DNA from: an uncultured Lachnospiraceae bacterium
GTDB lineage: Bacteria > Bacillota > Clostridia > Lachnospirales > Lachnospiraceae
NCBI GenBank assembly: GCA_947625995.1
Contig: CANQQN010000079.1
Location: forward strand, 1-8,244
Reading direction: 5' to 3'
Length of the DNA: 8,244 nucleotides
The notes under the pieces were generated by a model. The model was not told where the DNA came from and did not search any database. It worked only from the letters and a program-made list of their open reading frames with translations. This document shows, one piece after another, positions 1-7,012 of this stretch (positions are counted from its first letter, which is position 1; every line of letters begins with the position of its first letter). The position numbers were made by a program, and so were the translations under genes.

Positions 1-11
1 CTTCAAAAATT

Positions 12-1430
12 TCACTCATCAATCTTCACCAAATCGTAAGTCCTGCTGCCAAGAGAGATCTCCTCCGCATGCTCCAGCGTGTGAAGCCCGTTCTGATTCT
101 GTACACGCCGCTTCAGAGAATCACTGCCTTCTGTCGCGAAACACAGATCAATGGACGCCTGATCGATGGCGACCGGATCTGTAGAAGCCAGAATGCCGAT
201 ATCATGAATATCGGGCTTAGCAGGGTTGCCGTCACAGTCACAGTCAATGGAAATATTATTCAGAACATTGATATAGATGATCCGCTCCCCGTTCCCAAGA
301 TAATCAGATACGGACTTTCCGGCTTCCGCCATAGATTCTGTAAAAGCGGTCTGATTGCCGCCCCATGGACTTGTATGGCTTCTGCCGCCGGTATGGATCA
401 GGCATTTGCCCTCTTTGGAGCCAAGCCCGATGGAAATATTTTTGATGGCGCCGCCAAAGCCTGCCATGGCATGTCCCTTGAAATGAGACAATACAACGTA
501 AGAATCATAATCGTCAAAATGAGAGCCTACATAGTTGGTCTGCAGATAGCTTCCGCCGTCAACCTTCAGCTGCATGGAACCGTCCGCATCCAGAATATCC
601 ACATCCGCGATCTCAGTAAACCCGTGATCCTTCGCCACCTGCATATGCATGGCAGTTTCTGCCCGGGAACCGCCGTAAGCCGTATTACATTCCACGATGG
701 TGCCCTTTACCGACTGCACCAGATCTTTGATCAGTTCAGGCCGCAGATAATTGCTGGCAGGCGGCTCGCCTGTAGAGATTTTTACCGCGACTTTTCCTGT
801 GGGCGACCAGTTCAATGCATTGTAAACTGCCATCAGCCCCTCCGGCGTGATGTCCGAGGTCATATAAACCACCGAATCATCGGAAGGCGCCTGTGTTTCT
901 TCCGGTGCGTTTGTCTCTGCCGGAGATGCTGTCTCTGTCGGTGCTTCTGTTTCATCCGGCACATTTGTCTCAGTCGGTGACACTGTTTCATCGGGTATAG
1001 CTGTTTCTACCGGAGATGCTGTTTCATCAGGCACGGCTGTCTCAGCCGGATTCTCCGTCGTCGCAGGAGGCGCTTCCGTGGCTGACCCTTCATACACTCT
1101 CTCCGGCACCAGCTTCACCACCGTCTTTAAGATCTCCAGCGCGTCCGTTGCAGTCAGTTCTCCGTCTCCATCCATATCCGCAAGCTGATAGGACAATCCC
1201 TCTTGTATCGTTGTCAGCTTTACCACATGTTTTAATACCGTCAGTGCGTCATCTGTTGACACTGTACCGTTTTGGTCAACATCGCCGTAGCAAAGGTCCG
1301 TCGTATCCTGCGCGCTGTAGGCGATCACGCCGACGCTTCCAACGACCAGCGCCGCAAAACACAGAACAAAGAGCGCCTTTACACCCTTAGACTGCCTGCA
1401 CTTTTTTGCAAAAAACTCCTTCAATCGCAT
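12..1430 (-). CDS. Secreted dockerin type I - DUF362 domain protein
   Basis: This 472-residue exported protein has three parts. A basic N-terminus and hydrophobic stretch (about residues 18-38, possible cleavage after AYSA40) form a signal peptide or membrane anchor. Residues 48-112 are a type I dockerin-like module with two EF-hand-type half repeats (DVDQNG at 50-55, DMDGDG at 85-90), each followed by a helix ending VVKL. Residues 118-183 are a Pro/Glu/Thr linker. Residues 187-472 match DUF362, with the family-like segments LSHFKGHAMAGFGGAIKN (314-331), DCDCDGNP (396-403) and ILASTDPVAIDQAS (413-426). The biochemical role of DUF362 is not established; many relatives carry ferredoxin-type clusters, but no CxxCxxC cluster is seen here. 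The start has a strong GGGAGGAAG ribosome binding site 5-13 nt upstream. It lies 86 nt after the esterase lipoprotein with no convincing terminator between, so they are probably co-transcribed. The domain calls are good; the function is unknown. Confidence 0.88.
   Translation of the reverse strand: MRLKEFFAKKCRQSKGVKALFVLCFAALVVGSVGVIAYSAQDTTDLCYGDVDQNGTVSTDDALTVLKHVVKLTTIQEGLSYQLADMDGDGELTATDALEILKTVVKLVPERVYEGSATEAPPATTENPAETAVPDETASPVETAIPDETVSPTETNVPDETEAPTETASPAETNAPEETQAPSDDSVVYMTSDITPEGLMAVYNALNWSPTGKVAVKISTGEPPASNYLRPELIKDLVQSVKGTIVECNTAYGGSRAETAMHMQVAKDHGFTEIADVDILDADGSMQLKVDGGSYLQTNYVGSHFDDYDSYVVLSHFKGHAMAGFGGAIKNISIGLGSKEGKCLIHTGGRSHTSPWGGNQTAFTESMAEAGKSVSDYLGNGERIIYINVLNNISIDCDCDGNPAKPDIHDIGILASTDPVAIDQASIDLCFATEGSDSLKRRVQNQNGLHTLEHAEEISLGSRTYDLVKIDE
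888..1046 (-). repeat. Degenerate 36-bp tandem repeat encoding a PET-type linker
   Basis: Inside the dockerin-DUF362 gene, residues 129-181 are built from a 12-residue unit of the form xETxxPxETxxP, itself two 6-residue half units. About four and a half copies are visible, for example VETAIPDETVSP and TETNVPDETEAP. The DNA is repetitive but diverged between copies; for instance ccggagatgctgt occurs near both 920 and 1012. The segment is acidic and should be flexible and extended outside the cell, separating the dockerin from the DUF362 domain. Such repeats can change copy number by slippage without shifting frame, because the unit is a multiple of three. Confidence 0.75.
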
Positions 1431-1516
1431 CCTATCTTCCTCCCGTCATTTTCAAGATTCTTCAAAATCTTTTTCTATCTTATTTCTGTTTTTTCAGTTT
1501 ATCTAAAACTGCTCGT

Positions 1517-3643
1517 TTATGATCCGCTCGTCTGCTGTTTTTCCCAGAAGGCTGCCGCGTCATTGATCCAGCCCTCCGCAGCAGTACCTGTACCCAGACC
1601 GAATCCGTGGCTTAATCCTTCATAAACATGAAATTCTGTCGGGATACCAAGATCATCAAGCGCCTGGATCCTCCGCTCCATTGTTCTCCAATCCGCAATC
1701 CCGTCATTGGTGCCCACGCATACATAAGTAGGCGGATCGTCCTTGCTGTACTCGCTGTGGCCTGTATACTGCATGACTACGGTTCCCGGACGGGGCAGGT
1801 CGTCTCCGCCAAAATAGGCGGGGCCATATGTACCCAGATACGCCGCCATTCGCGCGCCGGCACTGCCGCCCCACAGCGAATAACACGCCGTATCTACTTC
1901 CAGTTCTTCTGCGTGTTCATAAATAAAACTGATGGCTCTCGCCAGATCCTCACAGGCTGTCTGCGCCCCCGGCCGATAGATCAGCGCAAAAGCGTTGTAA
2001 CCCATTTTGGAAAGCTCCAGCGCATGGGGAAAGCTGTCATGCATGGCCCCCACATAGGCGAACCCGCCGCCGGCATTGCATACGGCAAATTTTTTACCGG
2101 GTTCTCCTTTGAAGAAAAACAATCCCGTATCTTTCTTGTCCGGGTCAGCCGCTTTTTCTTCTTCCGTATAAATATCATAAAAGATCGTCTCTCCAGCGGC
2201 GGCATGTTCTTTCAGATAATTACAGATTTCCACGGTTTTGTTCGGATCAATGTTATTGTACCACGTCAGCCGGAGATTTTCCAGCCTGTCGCCGCTGTAA
2301 TAACCGGTATCAACAGGGAATATCAGCCGGCCATAATTCCCGAAAACCGGATCGTTTATCACATCCGATATTTTTGTGTCGGCGGTATATGATGAATCTG
2401 TATTCTGATCCGCCCGTCCCCTTTTCCAGAACCAGCAGAGTCCGTTATATGTGTATTCCATAGAAGCGGTTCCTCCATGGTCGTAGCCTTCTTTGACGCG
2501 ATACGCAAAATTGCCCTCCTGCTCTGTATTTCCTTCTGTGAAATAGTCTGAGCTTCGCATCTTCTCTACCCTGTCATTTTCATAACTGTATGCAAAGTCA
2601 TTGGTTCCGGTCATGACCCACACAAAATACTCGTTTTGGCTATACTCTTCTGCTGCCTTAAATATCGTCTCGTCATCAAGCGATGTCCCGCAGCTCATGG
2701 GTAAAAAATAATGAAAATAATCCAGACAGTTCTGAAACGTTCTCCACGTCGCCACAGAACCCATGGAAAAACCGCCGAATCCTCTGTGATCTCTGGATGC
2801 AGCCAGCGCTTCGGGCGTCGTATCCTGTGCATAGGTACTGTATTTTCCTTCCACCGCCGGCATCAGGTCGTTCACCAGTTCATTGTGATAATTTCTGTTC
2901 AGCTGCAGAGCTAAGCTGAAACTGGCGCTGTCCTCAGGCGAAGTATTGTTGTAAGTAGGGCAGACGATAATAAGCGGGTCAAAATCCCCGTTCGCAATGG
3001 CATTGTCAATGACATTCTTGAAACCGGATGGATGATCAGGCGCGCCAAGGGTCTGGTTTTCATTTCCCCAACCGCCATGCATCAGATAAAAAGTATTATA
3101 CTGCTTTGTCTCATCATACCCATCCGGCAGATAGACAACCGCGTGTTTTTGCAGGGGCTGCGTCTTTTCTTCATAGGAAAAGGATTCATAAGTATCATAA
3201 TACAGATCAACTAACGTGCCCTGTCTGTCCGCGGGAGAAAAATAGGTCTCCGGGATCGTTTTCAGTTCCTCCGGGATTTCGTTATCATTTTGGGCAGGCG
3301 GCGTCTCCGTTCCTATGGGAGATTCCGTACCGCCTGTTTCTTTGCACACCCGCGGCGGTATCAGCTTTACAACCGTCTTTAATATCTCCAGCGCATCCAA
3401 CGCGGCCAGTTCCCCGTCTCCGTCCATATCGGCAATCTGACAGGACAGCCCTTCTTGTATCGTTGTCAGCTTCACCACATGCTTTAAAACCGCCAGCGCG
3501 TCGTCCGCCGTCACATCACCATCTTGATCAACATCTCCATATATCACTTGCCGGTTCTTTGCTTCAGAGACTTTATTTACACTCGAACAGGCACACAAAA
3601 TACCTGCCATTACGGTCATAAGACATAGGATCCTTTTTTTCAT
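1517..3643 (-). CDS. Dockerin lipoprotein with two serine-esterase domains
   Basis: This is a 708-residue surface lipoprotein. Residues 1-19 are a lipoprotein signal with lipobox L16-C17-A18-C19. Residues 35-99 are a type I dockerin-like module (Ca-loop acids D37, D39, D41, D43; second loop D72, D74, D76, E78). A short linker (100-133) follows. The first hydrolase domain (about 135-408) resembles the esterase D / feruloyl esterase family (CE1-like), with nucleophile elbow GFSMG (Ser293), probable acid D349 in GTNDF and His389 in YDHGG. The second domain (about 430-703) is another alpha/beta hydrolase, with oxyanion-type segment NAGGGF (523-528), elbow GGSAG (Ser594), D647 in GTNDG and His679 in LSHGF. 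Both triads look complete. The start lies 16 nt after the AKR-2 stop with a GGGGAAA ribosome binding site. Likely substrates are esters on polysaccharides or aromatic acids, but specificity cannot be read from the sequence. Confidence 0.88.
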   Translation of the reverse strand: MKKRILCLMTVMAGILCACSSVNKVSEAKNRQVIYGDVDQDGDVTADDALAVLKHVVKLTTIQEGLSCQIADMDGDGELAALDALEILKTVVKLIPPRVCKETGGTESPIGTETPPAQNDNEIPEELKTIPETYFSPADRQGTLVDLYYDTYESFSYEEKTQPLQKHAVVYLPDGYDETKQYNTFYLMHGGWGNENQTLGAPDHPSGFKNVIDNAIANGDFDPLIIVCPTYNNTSPEDSASFSLALQLNRNYHNELVNDLMPAVEGKYSTYAQDTTPEALAASRDHRGFGGFSMGSVATWRTFQNCLDYFHYFLPMSCGTSLDDETIFKAAEEYSQNEYFVWVMTGTNDFAYSYENDRVEKMRSSDYFTEGNTEQEGNFAYRVKEGYDHGGTASMEYTYNGLCWFWKRGRADQNTDSSYTADTKISDVINDPVFGNYGRLIFPVDTGYYSGDRLENLRLTWYNNIDPNKTVEICNYLKEHAAAGETIFYDIYTEEEKAADPDKKDTGLFFFKGEPGKKFAVCNAGGGFAYVGAMHDSFPHALELSKMGYNAFALIYRPGAQTACEDLARAISFIYEHAEELEVDTACYSLWGGSAGARMAAYLGTYGPAYFGGDDLPRPGTVVMQYTGHSEYSKDDPPTYVCVGTNDGIADWRTMERRIQALDDLGIPTEFHVYEGLSHGFGLGTGTAAEGWINDAAAFWEKQQTSGS

Positions 3644-3659
3644 GGCTTTCCCCGCTTTT

Positions 3660-4514
3660 TTATTTCTGTTCGCTTACAGGAGGCACCATCTTTACATACG
3701 CCTCCAGCATTTCCGGCGTGCTGTGATAATACCGCACGTCTTTATTAAGAGCAGCGATCTGTTCCATTTCTTCATTTGTCAGGGCAAAATCAAAAATATC
3801 AAAATTGGCGTGAATATGAACGGGATTCTTCGATCCGGGAATCACGATATTACCGGCCTGTGTATGCCAGCGCAGAATGATCTGCGCATTGCTCTTTCCA
3901 TACTTTTCTGCCAGCCGTGTAAATGTATGCTCCTGAATGAGGGTTTTGTCGCCATGCCCTAACGGATACCACGCCTGAATGATGATTCCTTCTTTCGCGA
4001 GAAACACTTTCAGTTCCTTTTCCTGTGAATACGGATGAACCTCTGTCTGCAGGATCGCAGGCTTTACCTTGCAGACAGCAAGGATCTCCCGAATCTGTTC
4101 TTCACTAAAATTGGAAAGACCAATGGCTTTCACCTTGCCTGCCTGATATGCCGACTCCATCTGGCGGTAACCGGCAATGTAATTGCCTGCAGGCTGATGG
4201 AGCAAAAGCAGATCAATATAGTCGGTGTCAAGCCTCTCAAGCGTTTCTTCTACCGCATCCGGCTGCTCATAGAAAGACGGCCAGAGCTTCGTCTCCAGAA
4301 AGATCTCTTCCCTTGGAACGCCGGATTTCTTCATGGCGCGGCCCACCGCCTTCTCATTCATATAAGCGTTTGCCGTGTCAATGAGACGATAGCCGTCTTT
4401 CAGCGCCGAAAGGCAGGATGCCTCCGCTTCATCCGGTGAAAGCATAAACGTTCCGATACCGACCAGCGGCATCTGCACACCGTTGTTAAGAGTCACATAA
4501 GCCTGATTTCTCAT
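3660..4514 (-). CDS. Aldo/keto reductase (AKR-2)
   Basis: This 284-residue cytoplasmic NAD(P)H-dependent oxidoreductase is of normal family length. It reduces aldehydes or ketones to alcohols within a (beta/alpha)8 barrel. The catalytic tetrad is intact: D46 (LIDTANAY), Y51, K76 (ETKLW) and H106 (LLLHQP). Family signatures GLSNFS (132-137) and IVIPGSKNP (223-231) are present. The 2'-phosphate-binding segment differs from the classical IPKS...R pattern: it has IPGSKNP with His233 where Arg is common, so cofactor preference may differ from AKR-1. The start is preceded by GAGAGG with suitable spacing. Upstream is a flavodoxin remnant ending 42 nt away; downstream, 16 nt away, is the esterase lipoprotein, suggesting one operon. 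The enzyme class is secure; the substrate is unknown. Confidence 0.93.
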   Translation of the reverse strand: MRNQAYVTLNNGVQMPLVGIGTFMLSPDEAEASCLSALKDGYRLIDTANAYMNEKAVGRAMKKSGVPREEIFLETKLWPSFYEQPDAVEETLERLDTDYIDLLLLHQPAGNYIAGYRQMESAYQAGKVKAIGLSNFSEEQIREILAVCKVKPAILQTEVHPYSQEKELKVFLAKEGIIIQAWYPLGHGDKTLIQEHTFTRLAEKYGKSNAQIILRWHTQAGNIVIPGSKNPVHIHANFDIFDFALTNEEMEQIAALNKDVRYYHSTPEMLEAYVKMVPPVSEQK

Positions 4515-4556
4515 ATCAATTACCTCTCTTTACTCATTTTTTATTTTTACCGATCA

Positions 4557-4751
4557 TCATTCAAGACCGTCAACCCATTCCTGCACGGTTTCTTCTGAAG
4601 CGTGTGACTGGAATCGTTCCCCTTCCAGCCAGTTTCCTGTGCCCGCGGCTTCTTTCAAAAGTTCGCCGCTTTGACCCAGCCCGGAGCTTGAGGATGTGCA
4701 GAACGGGATCACGGTTTTTTCGGTAAAATCATTTGCTGATATAAAACCATC
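4557..4751 (-). pseudogene. Flavodoxin remnant A (C-terminal third only)
   Basis: The reading frame ending at the TGA at 4557-4559 encodes a flavodoxin C-terminus from DGFISANDFT through KTVIPFCTS, TGNWLEG and EETVQEWVDGLE. About 64 residues are recognisable, of which 49 are identical to remnant B around 7016-7210. The N-terminal two thirds, including the FMN phosphate-binding loop and the YPIWWG segment, are absent. Upstream in frame the reading soon becomes unrelated and hits a stop at 4773-4775. An AAAGGAG motif and an ATG (4748-4750) sit at the break, but that ATG is one base out of frame and opens only 13 codons. This looks like an internal deletion joining the old start region to the gene's body. 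It lies 42 nt upstream of AKR-2. A working protein is very unlikely. Confidence 0.85.
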
Positions 4752-4755
4752 TAAT

Positions 4756-4762
4756 CTCCTTT
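4756..4762 (-). promoter_or_regulatory. Relic ribosome binding site of flavodoxin remnant A
   Basis: On the minus strand AAAGGAG is followed 5 nt later by an ATG at 4750-4748. This is a well-formed translation start, but the frame it opens ends after 13 codons and is not the flavodoxin frame. It marks where the original flavodoxin start may have been before deletion. Confidence 0.45.
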
Positions 4763-4778
4763 TTCATGTTTTTATTAT

Positions 4779-4806
4779 TTGATTGCTTACACTTTATTGA
4801 TTGCTT
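4779..4806. repeat. 10-bp direct repeat upstream of the AKR-2 block
   Basis: The sequence ttgattgctt occurs exactly at 4779-4788 and again at 4797-4806, an 18-base period with 8 bases between. It sits between the terminator after the LysR gene and the flavodoxin remnant, where regulatory sites for the AKR-2/esterase/DUF362 operon would be expected. It could be a regulator binding site or chance in AT-rich DNA; no binding protein can be assigned. Confidence 0.4.
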
Positions 4807-4837
4807 CTTCCATCAGGCATATCACATCCTTAAAATG

Positions 4838-4866
4838 ATTATAAAAAAATTGAGACTTCCTGAGAA
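4838..4866 (-). promoter_or_regulatory. Possible promoter for the AKR-2 operon
   Basis: On the minus strand a perfect TATAAT (4843-4838) is preceded, after 17 bases, by TTCTCA (4866-4861), which matches four of six bases of the TTGACA consensus. The element overlaps the terminator hairpin and its T-run, so TATAAT may simply be part of AT-rich terminator sequence. If real, the transcript would have a leader of about 320 nt containing flavodoxin remnant A. Confidence 0.22.
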
Positions 4867-4871
4867 GTCTC
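4843..4871 (-). terminator. Intrinsic terminator after the LysR gene
   Basis: On the minus strand GAGACTTC, a 4-base loop and GAAGTCTC form a perfect 8-bp stem (4871-4864 with 4859-4852). It is followed by AA and then seven T residues (4849-4843). It starts 28 bases past the LysR stop codon and is oriented to end that transcript. It separates the upstream gene block from the AKR-2 operon. Confidence 0.88.
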
Positions 4872-4899
4872 GATTGGTACAGCAGTATATACCGAAAGG

Positions 4900-5820
4900 T
4901 TATAACTCTAAGCATGGCTTTCCGGCAGCCAGCCGGACGGCCTCCAGAAATCGTTCCAGCATTTTTGACGGCTTCGGCGAATGCAGAATGCCAAAGGGGA
5001 TCTCATAGTCCCATGCCACGGGGATGACCTTCATCATCGGATGGACGCAGGCCCATTTTTCAATGACCAGCATCACATTTTTCTGCCGCTCGCACTGGTT
5101 AAAGATTTCCACATCATAGAAATCAAAATCGACAATATGGATAGGCAAATGGTTTCCCGAAAGCTCGTCCCGCACCTCGTCCATATAACGGCTCCAGCCG
5201 CGGTGAATGATCATCAGATTTTCTCCGTACAGATCCTCCACGGTCAGCCTGTCCTTCTGCGCCAGTGGGTGATAAATGGAAACTGCGCAGCAGATCGGTT
5301 CCCTTGTCAGTACAAATCCGGCGCATTCCCGCAGATTCAGAAGGGTTTCATCAAATACACCGGCAACAACATCGATGTGTCCGCCAAGGTTTCTTAAGAT
5401 CTCTCTGGCATTTTCCGGCGTATTCTCAAATGGCACAAGCTGAAAGCTGATATCCGAACAATACTTATGGATCTGTGGCCAGAGATCGGTGAGAAGCTGG
5501 GCCGGCGTCATGGGCGAAGTGCCGATCCGGACAACGCTTGTCTCATCCCGCATAGCGGCCTTTGCCCGTGCGATTGCTTTATGGCTGTACTCGATCATGT
5601 ATTTTGCGTCTTTATAAAGGGACTGTCCTGCCTTCGTCAGAACAAGCCCTCTGTGGGTGCGTGTGAACAGGGTAACGTCAAGCTCGGCTTCCAGAGAATT
5701 GATCTGCTTGATGATGGCCGTCGGCGTAATGTAAAGCTCGTCTGCCGCTTTGTTGAAGCTGCCCGCGTCCGCCACCCGGATAAATGTTTCAAGCTGGGGA
5801 TTATACAACCTGTTCACCAT
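4900..5820 (-). CDS. LysR-family transcriptional regulator
   Basis: This 306-residue DNA-binding regulator has a winged helix-turn-helix at about residues 8-66, with the typical LysR pattern ADAGSFNKAADELYITPTA then IKQINSLEAEL (helix-turn-helix about 20-47) and LFTRTHRGLVLTKAG (51-65). An effector-binding domain of the periplasmic-binding-protein type covers about 92-295. The inducer cannot be deduced. The kinase gene ends 14 nt upstream, so the two are probably co-transcribed, and a strong terminator follows. Unusually, the gene is not divergent from an obvious target; candidate targets are its own operon or the AKR-2/esterase operon just downstream. Start choice is slightly uncertain: AAAAGG abuts the ATG at 5820, and a GTG follows directly. 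Confidence 0.93.
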   Translation of the reverse strand: MVNRLYNPQLETFIRVADAGSFNKAADELYITPTAIIKQINSLEAELDVTLFTRTHRGLVLTKAGQSLYKDAKYMIEYSHKAIARAKAAMRDETSVVRIGTSPMTPAQLLTDLWPQIHKYCSDISFQLVPFENTPENAREILRNLGGHIDVVAGVFDETLLNLRECAGFVLTREPICCAVSIYHPLAQKDRLTVEDLYGENLMIIHRGWSRYMDEVRDELSGNHLPIHIVDFDFYDVEIFNQCERQKNVMLVIEKWACVHPMMKVIPVAWDYEIPFGILHSPKPSKMLERFLEAVRLAAGKPCLEL

Positions 5821-5834
5821 CCTTTTCCATTCTA

Positions 5835-6416
5835 TTATGTTTCAAAACACAGTTCGCAATGCTTTTGAATCTCCGCCGCCTGAAAATACGTTTCCTCCAG
5901 CGGGATCCACTGCCCCGTGAACGCCTGCAGGGAACCGCTGTTTCTCTCTGCGATCCGTGAAAGCTGCTTTTGGGGATCGACAGTCAGAAAAACATGCAGG
6001 TCATAATACTGCCACAGCGCGGGATGACAGCTATAGGAGCCCTCCACGATCACGATCTGCGCCGCGTTTACCGTGACCGGCGGCAGCAGCATCTGCATAT
6101 GACAGTCATAAGGCCTGTATGAAATGACACAATTCCCCTGTCTGAGCGGCTGCAGGATCTCCTCCCGGAACCGTTCATGATCTACGTTGCCGCCCGGCTT
6201 TGAAAGCCTCTCTTTTGTCCGCTGGCCCGGACGCAGAAAATAATCGTCCATGTGGAAAATGGTACAGTCCATACAGCTGCCCAGCATTTTTGCAAGCGTT
6301 GTCTTTCCGGAAGCGCACCGGCCGTCAATGGCGATCAGAATCTTCTCTTTTTTCTTCTGAATCAGACCGATCCTTTTCATGATCTTTTGCACGATCCCGG
6401 TCATGTCAGTTTGCAT
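5835..6416 (-). CDS. Uridine-kinase-like P-loop kinase
   Basis: This 193-residue cytoplasmic P-loop protein is related to the uridine kinase / phosphoribulokinase group. Walker A is GRCASGKTT (32-40). A substrate-side acidic motif MDDYF (56-60), NVDHERF (77-83) and a Walker B-like IVIVEGSY (121-128) follow in the family order, with a possible lid arginine region RIAERN (154-159). It should transfer phosphate from ATP to a small molecule, perhaps a nucleoside, but many clostridial members of this group have no proven substrate. Its ATG lies inside the last codons of the ECF S-component gene (11-nt overlap), which suggests translational coupling and a shared substrate, such as phosphorylation of an imported compound. 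An alternative start at the second Met (6404) is possible. Confidence 0.85.
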   Translation of the reverse strand: MQTDMTGIVQKIMKRIGLIQKKKEKILIAIDGRCASGKTTLAKMLGSCMDCTIFHMDDYFLRPGQRTKERLSKPGGNVDHERFREEILQPLRQGNCVISYRPYDCHMQMLLPPVTVNAAQIVIVEGSYSCHPALWQYYDLHVFLTVDPQKQLSRIAERNSGSLQAFTGQWIPLEETYFQAAEIQKHCELCFET

Positions 6417-6990
6417 CGGAAGTCTGCGCCTTTCTGTTTTCTCTGTAAAATCTCACAAGTCCTGTCCGGTTCAGTGCGACCATCACCGCAGGGATCAGAA
6501 CCAGCTGCAGGATGATTCCGTGGATCGAATTCAGCAGGGCGCCTGCCACAAACGCTTCCCATGTAAAAACATTGCCGCCGATGCCAAGCAGGATCACTTC
6601 AGTAATGCCCCATACCACCCGTCCGGCGATCATGGCCGCGATCAGGGACCGGTACAGCGCGATCACACACTGCCAACGGGAGCGGGAATACAAAAGCCCC
6701 GCCACAAGCCCGTATGTAAGCAGCTCCGCCGACATTGCCACAGCGTTTGGATAAAGCGGCGGCATGCCGAATAAAAAGGACCGCAGCGCCGGCAAAACAA
6801 GACCCACCGCGGCGCCGTACTGCCAGCCGCAGATCAGCCCGCACAAAAATACCGGGATGTGCATAGGCAGCAGCATACTGCCGATCTGCTGGATCTGCCC
6901 CGTAAAAAACGGAAGCACGATGCCGATCGCGATAAACATGGCGGAAAGCGTCAGGTTTTTTACCGCATGACTATAACTTTTTTCTTTCAT
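6406..6990 (-). CDS. ECF-type transporter S component (membrane)
   Basis: This 194-residue integral membrane protein is the likely substrate-binding S component of an energy-coupling factor vitamin or metabolite importer. Hydrophobic segments lie at about residues 12-30, 38-55, 57-75, 84-103, 107-127 and 144-175. The N-terminal LTLSAMFIAIGIVLPFF is typical of the family, as are LPMHIPVFLCG (41-51) and the FGMPPLYP loop (74-81). The start is the ATG at 6988-6990, chosen because AAAGGAG lies 8 nt upstream; a longer open frame to 7137 only overlaps the flavodoxin remnant and encodes nothing membrane-like. No ATPase or T-component gene is nearby, so it would use a shared ECF module encoded elsewhere. 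The next gene, overlapping by 11 nt, is a small-molecule kinase. The substrate is unknown. Confidence 0.88.
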   Translation of the reverse strand: MKEKSYSHAVKNLTLSAMFIAIGIVLPFFTGQIQQIGSMLLPMHIPVFLCGLICGWQYGAAVGLVLPALRSFLFGMPPLYPNAVAMSAELLTYGLVAGLLYSRSRWQCVIALYRSLIAAMIAGRVVWGITEVILLGIGGNVFTWEAFVAGALLNSIHGIILQLVLIPAVMVALNRTGLVRFYRENRKAQTSDAN

Positions 6991-6998
6991 AAACCTAT

Positions 6999-7005
6999 CT
7001 CCTTT
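6999..7005 (-). promoter_or_regulatory. Ribosome binding site fixing the ECF S-component start
   Basis: Minus-strand AAAGGAG is separated by 8 bases from the ATG at 6990-6988. It decides the start of the membrane protein against the longer open frame that begins at 7137 within the flavodoxin remnant. Confidence 0.8.
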
Positions 7006-7012
7006 TCTGGTC

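Noticed and set aside
69..980. A 303-codon open frame on the plus strand opposite the DUF362 gene
   Set aside because: It runs antisense to a gene with a clear signal, dockerin and DUF362 domain. Its own translation has no recognisable domain, and its Cys/Arg-rich end is simply the reverse of the PET linker.
888..1046. Periodic repeat considered as a CRISPR-like array or regulatory repeat
   Set aside because: The period is 36/18 bases, with no constant repeat and unique spacers. It lies wholly inside a coding frame and encodes an xETxxP linker.
1454..1471. Small hairpin (aagatt / aatctt) between the esterase and DUF362 genes
   Set aside because: The stem is only 6 bp and AT-rich, and no T-run follows it on the minus strand, so it is not a convincing terminator.
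4792..4842. Short minus-strand frame ending in ...MEEAINKV before a TAA, as a possible decayed gene 3' end
   Set aside because: It is under 25 codons from the terminator region, has no recognisable family, and runs through the terminator hairpin. Chance cannot be excluded.
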